Source: Mesoplasma grammopterae ATCC 49580
Lineage (GTDB): Bacteria > Bacillota_I > Bacilli_A > Mycoplasmatales > Mycoplasmataceae
NCBI RefSeq assembly: GCF_000701525.1
Contig: NZ_JNJC01000001.1
Coordinates: 248,001 to 312,000 of the forward strand
Direction: 5' to 3'
DNA length: 64,000 bases
The translations under genes and the position numbers were made by a program. Numbering within the stretch: the stretch's first letter is position 1; every line of letters starts with the position of its first letter. This document shows, piece by piece, positions 20,301-30,835 of the stretch. A model generated the notes under the pieces. The model was not told the DNA's origin. It saw only the letters and a program-made list of their open reading frames with translations, and did not search any database.

Positions 20301-22181
20301 TTACTTTTGTTCGGATGCATAGTTATTTTTAAGATAAAACAGCAACATTTGTATGTCTGCAGGGTTAACTCCAGTAATTCTAGAAGCTTGTCCTATGTTT
20401 AATGGTTTAACTTTTTTTAACTTTTGTCTAGCTTCTGTTGCTAAATTTTCAACCTTATCATAATCAATATCTAAAGGTATTTTTTTCTTTTCAAGCTTAA
20501 CAAGTCTTTCAACAGTTTTTCTTTCTGTTTTTACATAACCGGCAAATCTAGTTTCTATTACAATAGACTGAAGCTGATTATTTTTTAGGTTTTGTAAAGA
20601 ACTAATGTACGGAATCATAACCTCTATATCAACAGTTGGTATTTTTAAAATTTCAATTCCACTATATCCATGACTTAAGTCTGCTTGACCCAATTCTTTT
20701 AATTTTATTGCTAGTTCAGACTTGGGAGTAAATCTGATTTCTTCAAGCTCTTTTATTGCGTTATTAATTTCTTCTGTGTATTTCAAGTATTCATTATATT
20801 CTGTTTGTTTAATTAAGCCTATCTTATATCCTTTTTCTTTTAACCTATGTTCAGCATTATCATTTCTTAACAATAATCTGTGTTCTGCCCTACTTGTTAA
20901 AAGTCTATAAGGTTCCCATACACCTTTGTTAATTAAATCATCTATCATGACACCTATATATGCTTCATCTCTTCTTAAAATTAATGGATCTAATCCATCA
21001 ATTTTTCTAGATGCATTAATACCAGCAATTAATCCTTGGCCAGCGGCTTCTTCATAACCACTAGTTCCATTTATTTGACCTGCTGTAAATAAATTATTAA
21101 TATTCTTAATTTCTAATGAGGGATTCAATTGCATAGGATTTACGCAATCGTACTCAATGGCATATGCCCAAGTTTTTACTTCAGCATTTTCAAAACCTGG
21201 CAATGATCTTATCATTAACAATTGAACATCTGTTGGCATTGAAGTTGAAAATCCTTGAATATATCAAGCATCACCTGAAATTGATTCTGGTTCAATAAAA
21301 ATTTGATGAGTTTCTTTTGATGAAAATCTTACAATTTTGTCTTCAAAACTTGGGCAGTATCTAGGGCCTATAGATTCTACTTTACCTGAATACATTGCTG
21401 ATTTTGTCAAATTATCTTCGATTATTTTTTTTGTATCAGAACTTGAATGAATTAAGTAGCAAAGTTCTTGTTCTTCAATTGGTGTGTATTCGTTTGTAGA
21501 AAAACTGAAAGCTAATTTTGCATCAGTGCCTGGTTCTTTAATAGCTTTAGAAAGATCAACAGAGTTTTTGTATATTCTTGGAGGAGTTCCTGTTTTAAAT
21601 CTAAAAAGTTCAACTCCAGATTTTTTTAAAGATTCACTTATTCCATTAGATGTTGGTTCTTCGTTTGGTCCTGAAGAAAACTTTTCATGTCCTGTTAAGA
21701 TTTCTGATTTTAAATATGTTCCCGTTGTTAAAACAACACATTTTGATTTTAAAATTTCTCCATCTTTTAATAAAACACCCGTTACTGTATTATTTTCAAT
21801 AATAAGATCTGTTGCAATAGACTCTATTAATTCTAAATTCATTTGTTCTTCAACAATTTTTTGCATATATTTTGAATATTCTTCTTTATCTGATTGGACT
21901 CTTAATGCTCAAACACCAGGCCCTCTAGAAGAATTAAGTAGTTTTGTTTGTAAAGCTGTTTTATCAGCAGCTTTTGCCATTTCGCCACCTAATGCGTCAA
22001 TTTCTCTTACAACTATACCTTTTGCAGGTCCACCAACACTAGGGTTGCAAGGCATTGCGGCGATTCTATCTTTATAAAGATTAATTAATGCTGTTTTTTT
22101 GTTTAATCTTGCAGATGCCAAGGCAGCTTCAACACCTGCGTGACCACCACCAATAACAATAACATCAAAATGTTTATTCAT
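20301..22181 (-). CDS. mnmG: tRNA uridine-34 carboxymethylaminomethyl synthase subunit MnmG (GidA)
   Basis: 626 residues. FAD-binding N-terminus [14 protein letters not shown]; family motifs [21 protein letters not shown] and the catalytic-region [10 protein letters not shown]-terminal helical domain that contacts MnmE. Together with MnmE (47806-49164) it installs the cmnm5 group on wobble uridines. Several UGA-Trp codons are read through. Ribosome site AAAAGGAG. It lies upstream of the HU-membrane protein gene on the same strand with a 63-nt gap. Confidence 0.97.
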
Positions 22182-22244
22182 CGCAATTCTCCTTTTCTAG
22201 TTTTATGTCTATTTAATTTTAGTCTTTTTTTATGAATAAGCAAG

Positions 22245-22270
22245 AAAAGAAAAAATCTCAAAAAGAGATT
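22245..22270 (-). terminator. Terminator of the nagA-cutC unit
   Basis: Stem AATCTC (22254-22259) / GAGATT (22265-22270), 5-nt loop, followed on the minus strand by a T-rich tract. Lies between the cutC stop and the mnmG start. Confidence 0.6.
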
Positions 22271-22286
22271 CTTAATAATCACACCA

Positions 22287-22966
22287 TTATTTGGCTAAAA
22301 GGTTTTTCGCTTTATTTATAAAATCAATATCACAATTGTCATCTCAACTATTGTTAACTCTTGCGAGTGTTCCTATATGAATAGAATTAGAACATTCTTT
22401 TACATTAGTAAAATTGTTTCAATTAACTCCACCACCTGCTAGAATTTCTATTTTAGTACTATTTGTTAATTGCTTTAATAATTCTAAATTATCATCAATC
22501 TTATTTCCTGCACTTGTTAAAATAGTTGAAATACCAATATCTTCTAATAATTTAACAGCTTCAATTTTATCTTCAACTAAATCAAAAGCTTTGTGAAAAG
22601 TTATTTTAATATTTTCACTTAAGTTTTCTTTAACAATCTTCATTCTTTTTACATCTATTTTATTATCAGGTGTTAATATTCCTATAACAATGGAATTAGC
22701 TTTTGTTTTATTAATAAACTTTATATCTTCTAACATCTGATTAAACTCAGCATCTGTATAGCAAAAATCTCTATCTGTATTTCTAACCATTACACTGATT
22801 GGAAGTTTTAAAATTTTACATGCTTCTTCTATATCTTCATAGTCTGGAGTGAATCCACTTTTTTTAAGTTCTTTACAAAATTCAATTCTATCTGCGTTAG
22901 ACAAATTAATTATATTATGTCTTTCATATCAGTTGCTATAACCTCTAATACTTTATTTTTTTGCAT
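22287..22966 (-). pseudogene. cutC: CutC-family protein with an N-terminal frameshift
   Basis: CutC is a TIM-barrel protein once linked to copper handling; its role is uncertain. The body from about 22904 reads LSNADRIEFCKELKKSG, VMVRNTDRDFCY, ITFHKAFDLV, ILTSAG and ILAGGGVN, all standard CutC motifs. The expected first strand is in a different frame: an ATG at 22966, overlapping the end of nagA, reads MQKNKVLEVIATDMKDII and then meets TAA (22910-22912). Joining the two frames around 22905-22925 would give a normal CutC N-terminus. So the gene carries a one-base-equivalent frame change, or there is a sequence error; a TTG at 22904 could start a shortened form. The remaining frame is otherwise open, reading UGA as Trp. 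Confidence 0.8.
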
Positions 22967-24104
22967 ATACTTTATTCCCTTCAACAAATGTGTATAGTAC
23001 ATTAAAATCTTTATCTAAAACAACAAGATCTGCTTTCTTATTAACTTCAATACTTCCTGTTTCAGAATATATATTTAATTGTTTAGCTATATTAATAGAT
23101 GTCATTTTGATTAAATCTGTTAATTCAATGTCAGATGATTCTTTATAAAATTTAACATTATGATTATATGTAGCTCCTGATCCAGCTAAAACTCCATTGC
23201 CTTTTAGCTTTACTTCAATACCTTTTTTAACAACTTCTAAATCTCCAATTTTATATTGCCCATCTTCTAATCCTTTTGCGTTAATTGAGTCAGTAATTAT
23301 ACAAATATTTTCTGGCCCTTTTGTTTTATAAATTAGATCTAATATTTCTTTTTTCAAATGTATTCCATCAGATATAACTTCAACCAGCATATCTTTATGA
23401 TTTAAGGCAGAAACAGCTAATCCGGGTCTATAATGATCTACTCCACTCATTCCATTAAATAAATGAGTTACATGTCTTAAACCTAAATTATAATCTTTTT
23501 CTATTTCTCATGCTTCTTGATTTGTATGACCAACAGAAGGGATTATATTATTATTAATTAAATACTTCGTAAATTCACCATTTTGTAGTTCTGTTGCATA
23601 AGTAACTATTTTTACATTATCACCAGAAGTTTGAATAAATTTTTGCATTAATTCAATGTTCGGGTTAACAAGTAATTTTGGGTCATGCGCACCTTTTTTT
23701 TCCGCAGAAATAAATGGCCCTTCCATGTGTATTCCTAAGCATTTTGCACCGTTATTTTTTGATAAAGAAAAATCAGAAAATTCTTTTAAATACTTAAGAT
23801 TATTTTCTAAACTATTTGTAACACTTGCTTGAATATAAGATGTAATACCTTCTTTCACTACGTTTTTAGAAAATATTTCAAATCTATTTGCATCGCCGGT
23901 TTCAAAATCAACACCATAACCTCCATGAACGTGACAATCTATGAAACCAGGAAGAATTGTGTTGCCTTTTAAATCTAATATTTTTTCATTTTTATTAACT
24001 ATTTCTTTTTCAGAAATTTGTGATATTTGTCCATTTTCAATAAGAATTTGTCCGCTTTCAATTATTTTATTTTCTAAGACTATTCTTGCATTTTTAAGTA
24101 TCAT
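22953..24104 (-). CDS. nagA: N-acetylglucosamine-6-phosphate deacetylase
   Basis: 383 residues of the amidohydrolase superfamily. Metal-binding HVHGGYGVDFE near residue 58, GIHMEGPFIS, SVGHTNQEA, HLFNGMSG, and ITDSINAKG with the catalytic Asp in the TD motif. It removes acetate from GlcNAc-6-P, giving the GlcN-6-P that NagB deaminates. AGAGGTG precedes the ATG. It is separated from nagB by a terminator, so the two pathway genes are adjacent but probably transcribed separately. Confidence 0.96.
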
Positions 24105-24176
24105 AAAGCACCTCTTTTAATTAATTTTAAATGTTTTATTTTTTTATAGAATACTTTTCAAAATAAACAAATAAAA

Positions 24177-24196
24177 AAAGAGATCAAAATCTCTTT
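24177..24196. terminator. Terminator after nagB
   Basis: Perfect stem AAAGAGAT (24177-24184) / ATCTCTTT (24189-24196), 4-nt loop CAAA, with A-run on the plus side giving a U-run for minus transcripts. Ends the operon containing nagB. Confidence 0.8.
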
Positions 24197-24200
24197 AATT

Positions 24201-24923
24201 CTATATTAATCTACCTGCTTCAGAATCTACAATGATTGTTACATCTTTGTGATTTCTTAAAATTGTGCAAGGTCAATCTTCAGATATTGTAGCATTAAGC
24301 AATGCATTTATTGCTTCTGCTTTGCTTTCGCCTGTTGCAATAAGTAATATTTTTTTAGCATTCATTATTGATTTTAACCCCATTGAGTATGCTTTTGTAG
24401 GCACTTCACTTAAGTCACCATTAAAGAATTTTTTAGCATTAACTTCAATAGTTTCTTGAGCTAAATCAACTTCACTTGTTAAACTTTCAAATGATGTTCC
24501 TGGTTCGTTAAAACCAACGTGTCCATTTACACCCAGACCTAATAATTGAAGGTCAATTCCACCATTTTCTTTTATTAATTCATCATAAGATTCAGGTCTT
24601 ACATTATTAATACCTTCAGGCACATAAGTATTTTCTATTTTTATATCAATGTGATTAAATAATTGATCATTCATAAAATATCTATATGATTGTGGGTGTG
24701 TTGGTTGAAGACCTTCGTATTCATCTAAGTTAAAAGTCTTAACATCACTAAATGAAACTTCATTTGCTTTGAAAGCTTTAATTAAATTTTGGTATGTAAG
24801 TATTGGAGATGAACCCGTTGCTAATCCTAAAACAGCATTTTTATTTTGTTTAACCTCTTCTTTAATTATTTCTGCAGCTTTTTTTGCCACTTCTACTTCA
24901 TTTGCTAATTTAATAATATTCAT
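24201..24923 (-). CDS. nagB: Glucosamine-6-phosphate deaminase
   Basis: 240 residues, the short Gram-positive form. Motifs: GLATGSSP (phosphate loop), FNLDEYEGL with the catalytic Asp, GLGVNGHVGFNEPG, and ALLNATISEDWPCTIL. Converts GlcN-6-P to fructose-6-P and ammonia. It starts 5 bases after ftsH stops, and its ribosome site GAGGAA is inside the end of ftsH, so it is read from the tilS/ftsH transcript rather than with nagA. Confidence 0.96.
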
Positions 24924-24928
24924 ACTTA

Positions 24929-26899
24929 TTATTCCTCAATATCTAAATCTTCTACTTTAATGTCGATGATTTCACCTTTTTTGATTTTTTCATCCTCTTT
25001 AGCCATTCTGTTTTTTTGTTCTAAAACTTCTTCTGGTAATTTTCTATTAACATTAATGTATTCAATTTGTTCAGCAGTAATAGTTTCTAAAACTCTTAAT
25101 GATTCTGCCAATAATTCTAAAGTTTCCATATTTTCTTTAATTATTTTTAAAGCAATTTTGTATGACTCTTCAAGAATTTTTGAAATTTCAGCATCGATTC
25201 TAGCTGCTGTTTCATCAGAATAAGTACCTTCCATTTTACCGTATGACTCTTCAGCCATAGTTAAGAATTTTGTCATACCTAAACTTGACATACCAAATTG
25301 AACAACCATTCTTCTAGCTATATTTGTAGCTTTATCTAAGTCATCGTGAGCACCTGTTGTAACATTTTCTTTACCAAACATTATTTCTTCAGCGGCTCTT
25401 CCACCTAAATAACCTGCAATAGTTGCGAATAAGTCTTTTTTAGATGAGAATACTGTTTCATCTTTTGGAGTCATGATTGTGTAACCACCAGCATTTCCAC
25501 GAGGTATAATTGTTACTTTTTGAACTTTTGATGCACTATCAAGTTTTAAACCAATTAAAGCATGCCCAGATTCATGATATGAAACAATATCTTTATCTTG
25601 TTTAGTCATTGCTCTTGATTTTTTAGCTGGCCCACCAACTACACGATCAATAGCTTCATCAATTTCAGTAATTGTAATAATGTCACGTTTTTCTCTAACC
25701 ATTAATATAGCAGCTTCGTTTAAAACGTTTTCTAATTGAGCACCTGAGAAACCTGGTGTTCTTTCAGCAACTCTATATCAATCAACAGAACCATCAATTT
25801 TTTTACCTTTAGCATGTAATTCTAAAATAGCTTTACGTTCTTTAATATCAGGTAAAGATACTTGGATAACTCTATCAAAACGACCTGGTCTTAATAAGGC
25901 TGGGTCTAAAACATCAGCACGGTTTGTAGCAGCCATAACAATAATTCCTGAGTTAGTTCCGAATCCATCCATTTCAACCAATAATTGGTTTAATGTTTGT
26001 TCATTTCCACCTGAACCCATTCCATTATTTCTTTTTCTACCCACAGCATCAATTTCATCGATAAATATAATTGCAGGAGCGGCTTTCTTAGCATCGTTAA
26101 ACATTTCACGTACACGACTTGCACCAACCCCAACAAACATTTCTTCAAATTCTGATCCAGCGATAGAGAAGAATGAAACTCCAGCTTCTCCAGCTACTGC
26201 TTTAGCAAGTAATGTTTTACCAGTCCCAGGTGGACCTTCCATTAGAACACCTTTTGGCGCTCTTGCTCCAGCTTCTGCATATTTTGCAGGGAATTTTAAA
26301 TAATCTACTAATTCTACTAATTCTGATTTTTCTTCTTCAATTCCAGCTACGTTAGCAAATTTAACATCTGATTTTTCAGCACGAGCTCTATTTTTACCCA
26401 TACCAAATATATTACCTGCTCCAGCTCCGGCTCCAGAAGAACTTTTCATCATGAATCAAATAATTCCACCAAATAATAATACATAAATTAATAATGGTGC
26501 TAATGAAACTAATAGCGCCATTCCTACAGATCCTTGATAAACAAGTGAAGGTCATGGGAATGCTGTTTCAAAACCTATGCTTTTCATTATGCTATCAAAC
26601 TGAGTTGTGTTTAAGTATGCTACGAAATTAACAAACTTACCACCCGTTTCATTAAGGTATGATCCTTTAACAACAACCGTTCCATTAGAACCTTGATATA
26701 TAATTACGTTTTTTCAAAACAGATCTGAACTTGGGTTAGTTTCTGGTTTGTGTTTTAGTAATCATGATTCAAAAGTTGTTCCACTTATAACCTGAGTTGT
26801 TCCTTTAACAGTAACGGCAATAATAATAATTGTAACTATAATAGCTAATAAGATTATTAACCAAAACCATAAAGTTGACTTACTTTTTTTAGTCTTCAT
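24929..26899 (-). CDS. ftsH: ATP-dependent zinc metalloprotease FtsH
   Basis: 656 residues. Two N-terminal membrane segments (about 9-30 and 115-145) flank an extracytoplasmic domain. AAA+ domain: Walker A GPPGTGKT at 222-229, Walker B FIDEID, SRH with RPGRFDR. Zinc protease motif HESGH at 442-446. It degrades damaged or unassembled membrane proteins and some cytosolic proteins. A Gly/Ala/Ser-rich tract follows the second membrane segment. Ribosome site TGGAGGA. Located 62 bases after tilS on the same strand, a neighbourhood conserved in Firmicutes. Confidence 0.98.
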
Positions 26900-26961
26900 T
26901 TTATTCCTCCATCTCAAGATTTTTATTCTATTTTAATAATACCATTATTTGTTTTATTACT

Positions 26962-28158
26962 CTACTTAATGGTATTTAAGATTTTCTTTGTTTTAGTACT
27001 GTAAACTACAGCTTTTAGCATTCTATTTTTATATCTTATTTTTTTATCAATCAAATATCTATTTGTTTTTTTACCAAATGTATAAGTATTTAATTTATAA
27101 GTTAAAAAATCATTTGTTATTATGTATGGATAATTTTCCTTATTTCTTTTAATTGCATTTAATAAATCCAATCAATTTATAAATTCTTCTGACAAATATA
27201 AATCTTCTTTTGATTTGATTAAAATTGTTTTAGGTTGTATAGCTTTTGTTTCAATAATAAATAAATTTTCATAATCTTTTATTATTGAATATTCACCTAT
27301 ATTTATTTCCCAAAAAACTTTTTCTGAAACTTTAATATTTTTAGCAATTTCAAAAATAGTTTTGTTTCTTCTATTCTGGATAACAAAATCTTTTCTAATT
27401 ACTTCTAATCATTTATAAATTGTTCTTTGTATAAATTCTAGATCTTGGTCCTGTAAATTTTTATTTATCTTTAATTCATCAGCTGACATATTATTATTTA
27501 CATATCAATTAACTTCTAAATTTATTGTTTCTAATTTTTTATTTAGTTTTTTTATTGTTTCTTCAAAATCATTAAAAGTTGATTCAGATAGATTTGCTCT
27601 TATTTTATTTCTTTTGTATTTTTCATCTTCATTAGTTGAGTCAATGGCAAATGCTATGTTTTGTTCTTTTAATGATTTAAGAATTTCAGATTTTAAAATA
27701 TTTAGCATTGGTCTAACAATTGTTATTTCTTTATAAGTAGAAGTCTTATTTAAACCATAATGTTTAACATATCCTTTTCTGGCTTGTTGTAATAAAAATG
27801 TTTCAACTAAATCATTTCTATTGTGTGCTATAAGTACATTTTGAATATTATATTTCTTTGACATTTCAACAAAAAAATCATATCTAACATTTCTTGCTCA
27901 ACTTTCAAAATTTTCTTTTAGTTTTGAATAATCTTGACTAATTACGAGTTTTTCAAGTTTTAAATTATTTTTTAAACAGAAATCTTCAACTAGTTTTTGA
28001 TCTTTTCATGAGTCTTCTCTGAAATTATAATTAACATGGCAAACAACAATTTCTTTGATATTCATTTTAATTAATTCGTTTAACATAAACATACTATCAG
28101 GCCCACCTGACACAGCAACTAGATATGAAAGTGTTGTATTTAATTTAAATCTTTCCAT
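26962..28158 (-). CDS. tilS: tRNA(Ile)-lysidine synthase
   Basis: 398 residues. PP-loop ATPase motif SGGPDS at 17-22, then HVNYNFR and ARNVRYDFF as in TilS. It converts C34 of tRNA(Ile) CAU to lysidine so that the tRNA reads AUA, a codon used heavily here. The C-terminal half is Lys/Asn-rich and less conserved. It begins 3 bases after the methyltransferase gene, so it belongs to the dnaX-recR-tmk-holB operon. Confidence 0.93.
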
Positions 28159-28161
28159 ACC

Positions 28162-28884
28162 TTAATCCTTAAAATACCTTAGTAGTTCATTTGTATAAGA
28201 TTCATCATCTTTATGAGAAATAAGCGGTTTAAGTATTTGCATACCTTCATTGCCTTCTAATATAGCATCTATTAAAACAGTTTTGGCTTCATCATTAGCT
28301 TTTGAGTGAACAAACTGCATTCTTTTTGGTGCAAATTTATATTTGTACATTAAATTGATTATTTCACCAATTCTTTCAGGTCTATGAACTAAAGTGAATG
28401 ATCCACCATTTTTTAAAATTAAACCTGCATTTTTAATTATTTCTTCCAAAGTGATTAAAGTTTCATGTCTCGCATTTACAACTTCTTCACTAATTTTTTT
28501 AACTTTTGATTCTTCATGTTTTTTAAAAAAGGGGGGATTGCATATTACTGCATCAAATTTATTTGCCATTTCTTTTGCATAAGTCTTAATGTCAGAATTA
28601 ACAATTTCAACTTGCTCTGTTAACTTGTTTAACTCAATGTTTTCAATAGCCAATTCAGCAGCTTTTGCTTGAATCTCTACTCCTACAATTTTTGCATTTG
28701 TATATTTAGAAACTATTAAAGGAATTACTGCATTATTTGTGCCAAAGTCTACTATTTTTTTAATACTACTTTTAAAATTTATAAATCTTGCAATCAATAC
28801 ACTATCTAATGTGAAGTTAAACATTTCTGAATCTTGATAAATTTTTCTATCTTCATAACCTAAAAGGTCATTTAAAATTTTCAT
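28162..28884 (-). CDS. tRNA1(Val) A37 N6-methyltransferase-like (YfiC/YabB family)
   Basis: 240-residue SAM-dependent N6-adenine methyltransferase. SAM motif IVDFGTNNAVIPL at 44-56; catalytic NPPF at 116-119; family-typical ARHETLITLEEIIKNA downstream. Homologues sit next to holB in Bacillus (YabB), matching this position. Normal members have D-x-G-x-G in the SAM loop; here it is DFGTNN, a mild departure. Its ATG overlaps the last base of holB. Confidence 0.88.
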   Translation of the reverse strand: MKILNDLLGYEDRKIYQDSEMFNFTLDSVLIARFINFKSSIKKIVDFGTNNAVIPLIVSKYTNAKIVGVEIQAKAAELAIENIELNKLTEQVEIVNSDIKTYAKEMANKFDAVICNPPFFKKHEESKVKKISEEVVNARHETLITLEEIIKNAGLILKNGGSFTLVHRPERIGEIINLMYKYKFAPKRMQFVHSKANDEAKTVLIDAILEGNEGMQILKPLISHKDDESYTNELLRYFKD

Positions 28885-29627
28885 TACACTACCTCACTTA
28901 TATGTATTAAGAAAACATCTATTGCTAAATTTGTTTGAAATGTAAATTTTAAATCATTAATTAACTGCAATGTTGCTTCTGCTACATTTAAATATTTTTT
29001 TATTATTGTTCTATTATATGCAACTTCTAGCATAGCAATTAATTCAGACTTATCAATCTTTTTTAAATTAGTGTTTGCAAGTAAAATTGAGTTTTTATCT
29101 TTTTCTAAAAGTTCTTCAATAATATTTTTAGATGATTGATCTTGATTTTCATTTTCTAAAACAATTAATTTACATCTTGATCTTATAGTTGGCAAAACTT
29201 GACTTTTATTTTTAGTTAATAAAATAGCGATTGTATTTTCAGGGGGTTCTTCAATAAATTTTAATAAAGAGTTTGCAGATTCATTTTTTAAATTTTCTGC
29301 ATTAGATAAAACATATACCTTAAACTTATTAACTTCATTAGTCGTCAAAGAAAACTTTTGCATAAGCTCAACAACATCATTTTTGTTTATTGCAAGACTT
29401 CCATCTCCTAATACTACAAAATTTGACAAACTTTTATTTTCAAATCTTTTGCAGTTATCACAAGAATCTTTTTCAGTACTTAAGTTTTCACAAAAAATTG
29501 TTCTAGATAAATTGTTTGCAAAATCATTTAAAGCTTCTTGATTATCGTTTGAAATTAATATAGAGCTAAACATCTTTTTATTTTTTAATTGCTCAACAAA
29601 TTTTTCTAACGCTTCTCTTTTTTTCAT
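28884..29627 (-). CDS. holB: DNA polymerase III delta' subunit
   Basis: 247 residues, shorter than the ~330 typical of other bacteria. Zinc-like cysteines CENLSTEKDSCDNC, then VYVLSNAENLKNESANSLLKFIEEPPENT and the arginine-finger segment IRSRCKLIVL, all clamp-loader features. No Walker A, as expected for delta'. It would assemble with DnaX (30836-32731) and delta to load the clamp DnaN. Its start overlaps the tmk gene by 22 bases. Confidence 0.92.
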   Translation of the reverse strand: MKKREALEKFVEQLKNKKMFSSILISNDNQEALNDFANNLSRTIFCENLSTEKDSCDNCKRFENKSLSNFVVLGDGSLAINKNDVVELMQKFSLTTNEVNKFKVYVLSNAENLKNESANSLLKFIEEPPENTIAILLTKNKSQVLPTIRSRCKLIVLENENQDQSSKNIIEELLEKDKNSILLANTNLKKIDKSELIAMLEVAYNRTIIKKYLNVAEATLQLINDLKFTFQTNLAIDVFLIHISEVV

Positions 29628-30241
29628 AATTCAATCTTTTCTAAGATAACTTTTTTAGTTTGTTCAAAAACCTCTTCAGGTGATTTTGAAGCATCAATGA
29701 CAGTTATTCTATTTGGTTCTTTAACCACTAATTCTTCGAAAGCTAATTTTACTGCTTCTTTAAACTTTCTTCCTTCTTCATCTAATCTATTCTTTTCTTC
29801 AGGTCTTGCAGAAAGTCTTTTTTCAGCATCCTCAAAACTTAATTCAAAATATAAAGTTAGATCAGGAAGAAATCCTTGAAGAATATTTTTTTGTAACTCA
29901 TTTAAGTAATCAACTCCAAGCCCTCTAGCTCCACCTTGATATGCGGTTGTTGAGTCCATAAATCTGTCAGATATAACTATATATCCTTTTTCAAGATAAG
30001 GTTTGATAACTTTTTCAAGGTGCTCTTTTCTTGCAGCAATAAAAAGCAAAGCCTCTGTTCAAGGTTCCATTCCTACACCATCCTTATTTAAAATTAATTC
30101 TCTAATTTTTTCAGATAGTGGTAGCCCACCAGGCTCTCTAGTCATAACTACTTTATAATTCAAATCTTCTAAATATTGTTTTACTCTTTGTAATGCAGTT
30201 GTTTTTCCACTACCATCCATTCCTTCAATTGTTATGAACAT
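29606..30241 (-). CDS. tmk: Thymidylate kinase
   Basis: 211 residues. P-loop [10 protein letters not shown] at 6-15, the dTMP-binding [22 protein letters not shown] (the DRY/H-like motif) and a lid region [13 protein letters not shown]. Phosphorylates dTMP to dTDP. With UGA read as Trp the protein does not stop at the TGA inside TTATGA (29624-29626) but runs on as WKKEKR to TAG at 29606, overlapping holB by 22 bases. Start 2 bases after the recR stop. Confidence 0.96.
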
Positions 30242-30242
30242 A

Positions 30243-30833
30243 TTAAACCTCGTATTTCTTTCTATTTTTAAATGCGCTTTCAAGTGTTGTTTCATCCATA
30301 TAATCAAGGCTGCCACCCATTGGTATACCTTTTGCTATTCTTGTTATGTTTATATTCATGTTTTTAGTTAATTGATAAATATAATTTGTTGTTAGTTCTC
30401 CTTCAAAAGTTGCATTTAATGCTAATATCAATTCAGTATTTTTTTCAATTCTTGATAATAAGCTTTCAAAATTTATATCTGATGGTGATCTTTTTTTGTT
30501 TAGATTTATTTCTGATCCAAGTACATGATAAAGACCTTTATATTTATTTATTTTTTCAATATTATTAACATCAAGTTGACTTGCAACAACACAAATAACA
30601 TTCTGGTTTCTAGTTTCATCTGAGCAAATTAAACATTCATTTTTAATTTCATAGTAATTGCAAATAGGACAAATAGAAAAATTGTCTTTTATAAAATTTA
30701 ATTGTTTAGAAAAATTGTCTAAAGCAAATTTATCTATAATTAAATTATTTACCAATCTCTCACTTGTCTTTTTAGTAAGTCCATTGTTTTTATTTACATT
30801 ATTTATAATTTCTTCAAACAATTCGTTATTCAT
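30243..30833 (-). CDS. recR: Recombination mediator protein RecR
   Basis: 196 residues, standard length. Contains the zinc finger CPIC ... CLIC at about 55-70, a TOPRIM domain starting [15 protein letters not shown], and a C-terminal [20 protein letters not shown] with the Walker-B-like end. Works with RecO to load RecA in gap repair. Lies between dnaX and tmk as in many Firmicutes; ribosome site GAGGATT overlaps the dnaX end. Confidence 0.96.
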   Translation of the reverse strand: MNNELFEEIINNVNKNNGLTKKTSERLVNNLIIDKFALDNFSKQLNFIKDNFSICPICNYYEIKNECLICSDETRNQNVICVVASQLDVNNIEKINKYKGLYHVLGSEINLNKKRSPSDINFESLLSRIEKNTELILALNATFEGELTTNYIYQLTKNMNINITRIAKGIPMGGSLDYMDETTLESAFKNRKKYEV

Positions 30834-30835
30834 AA

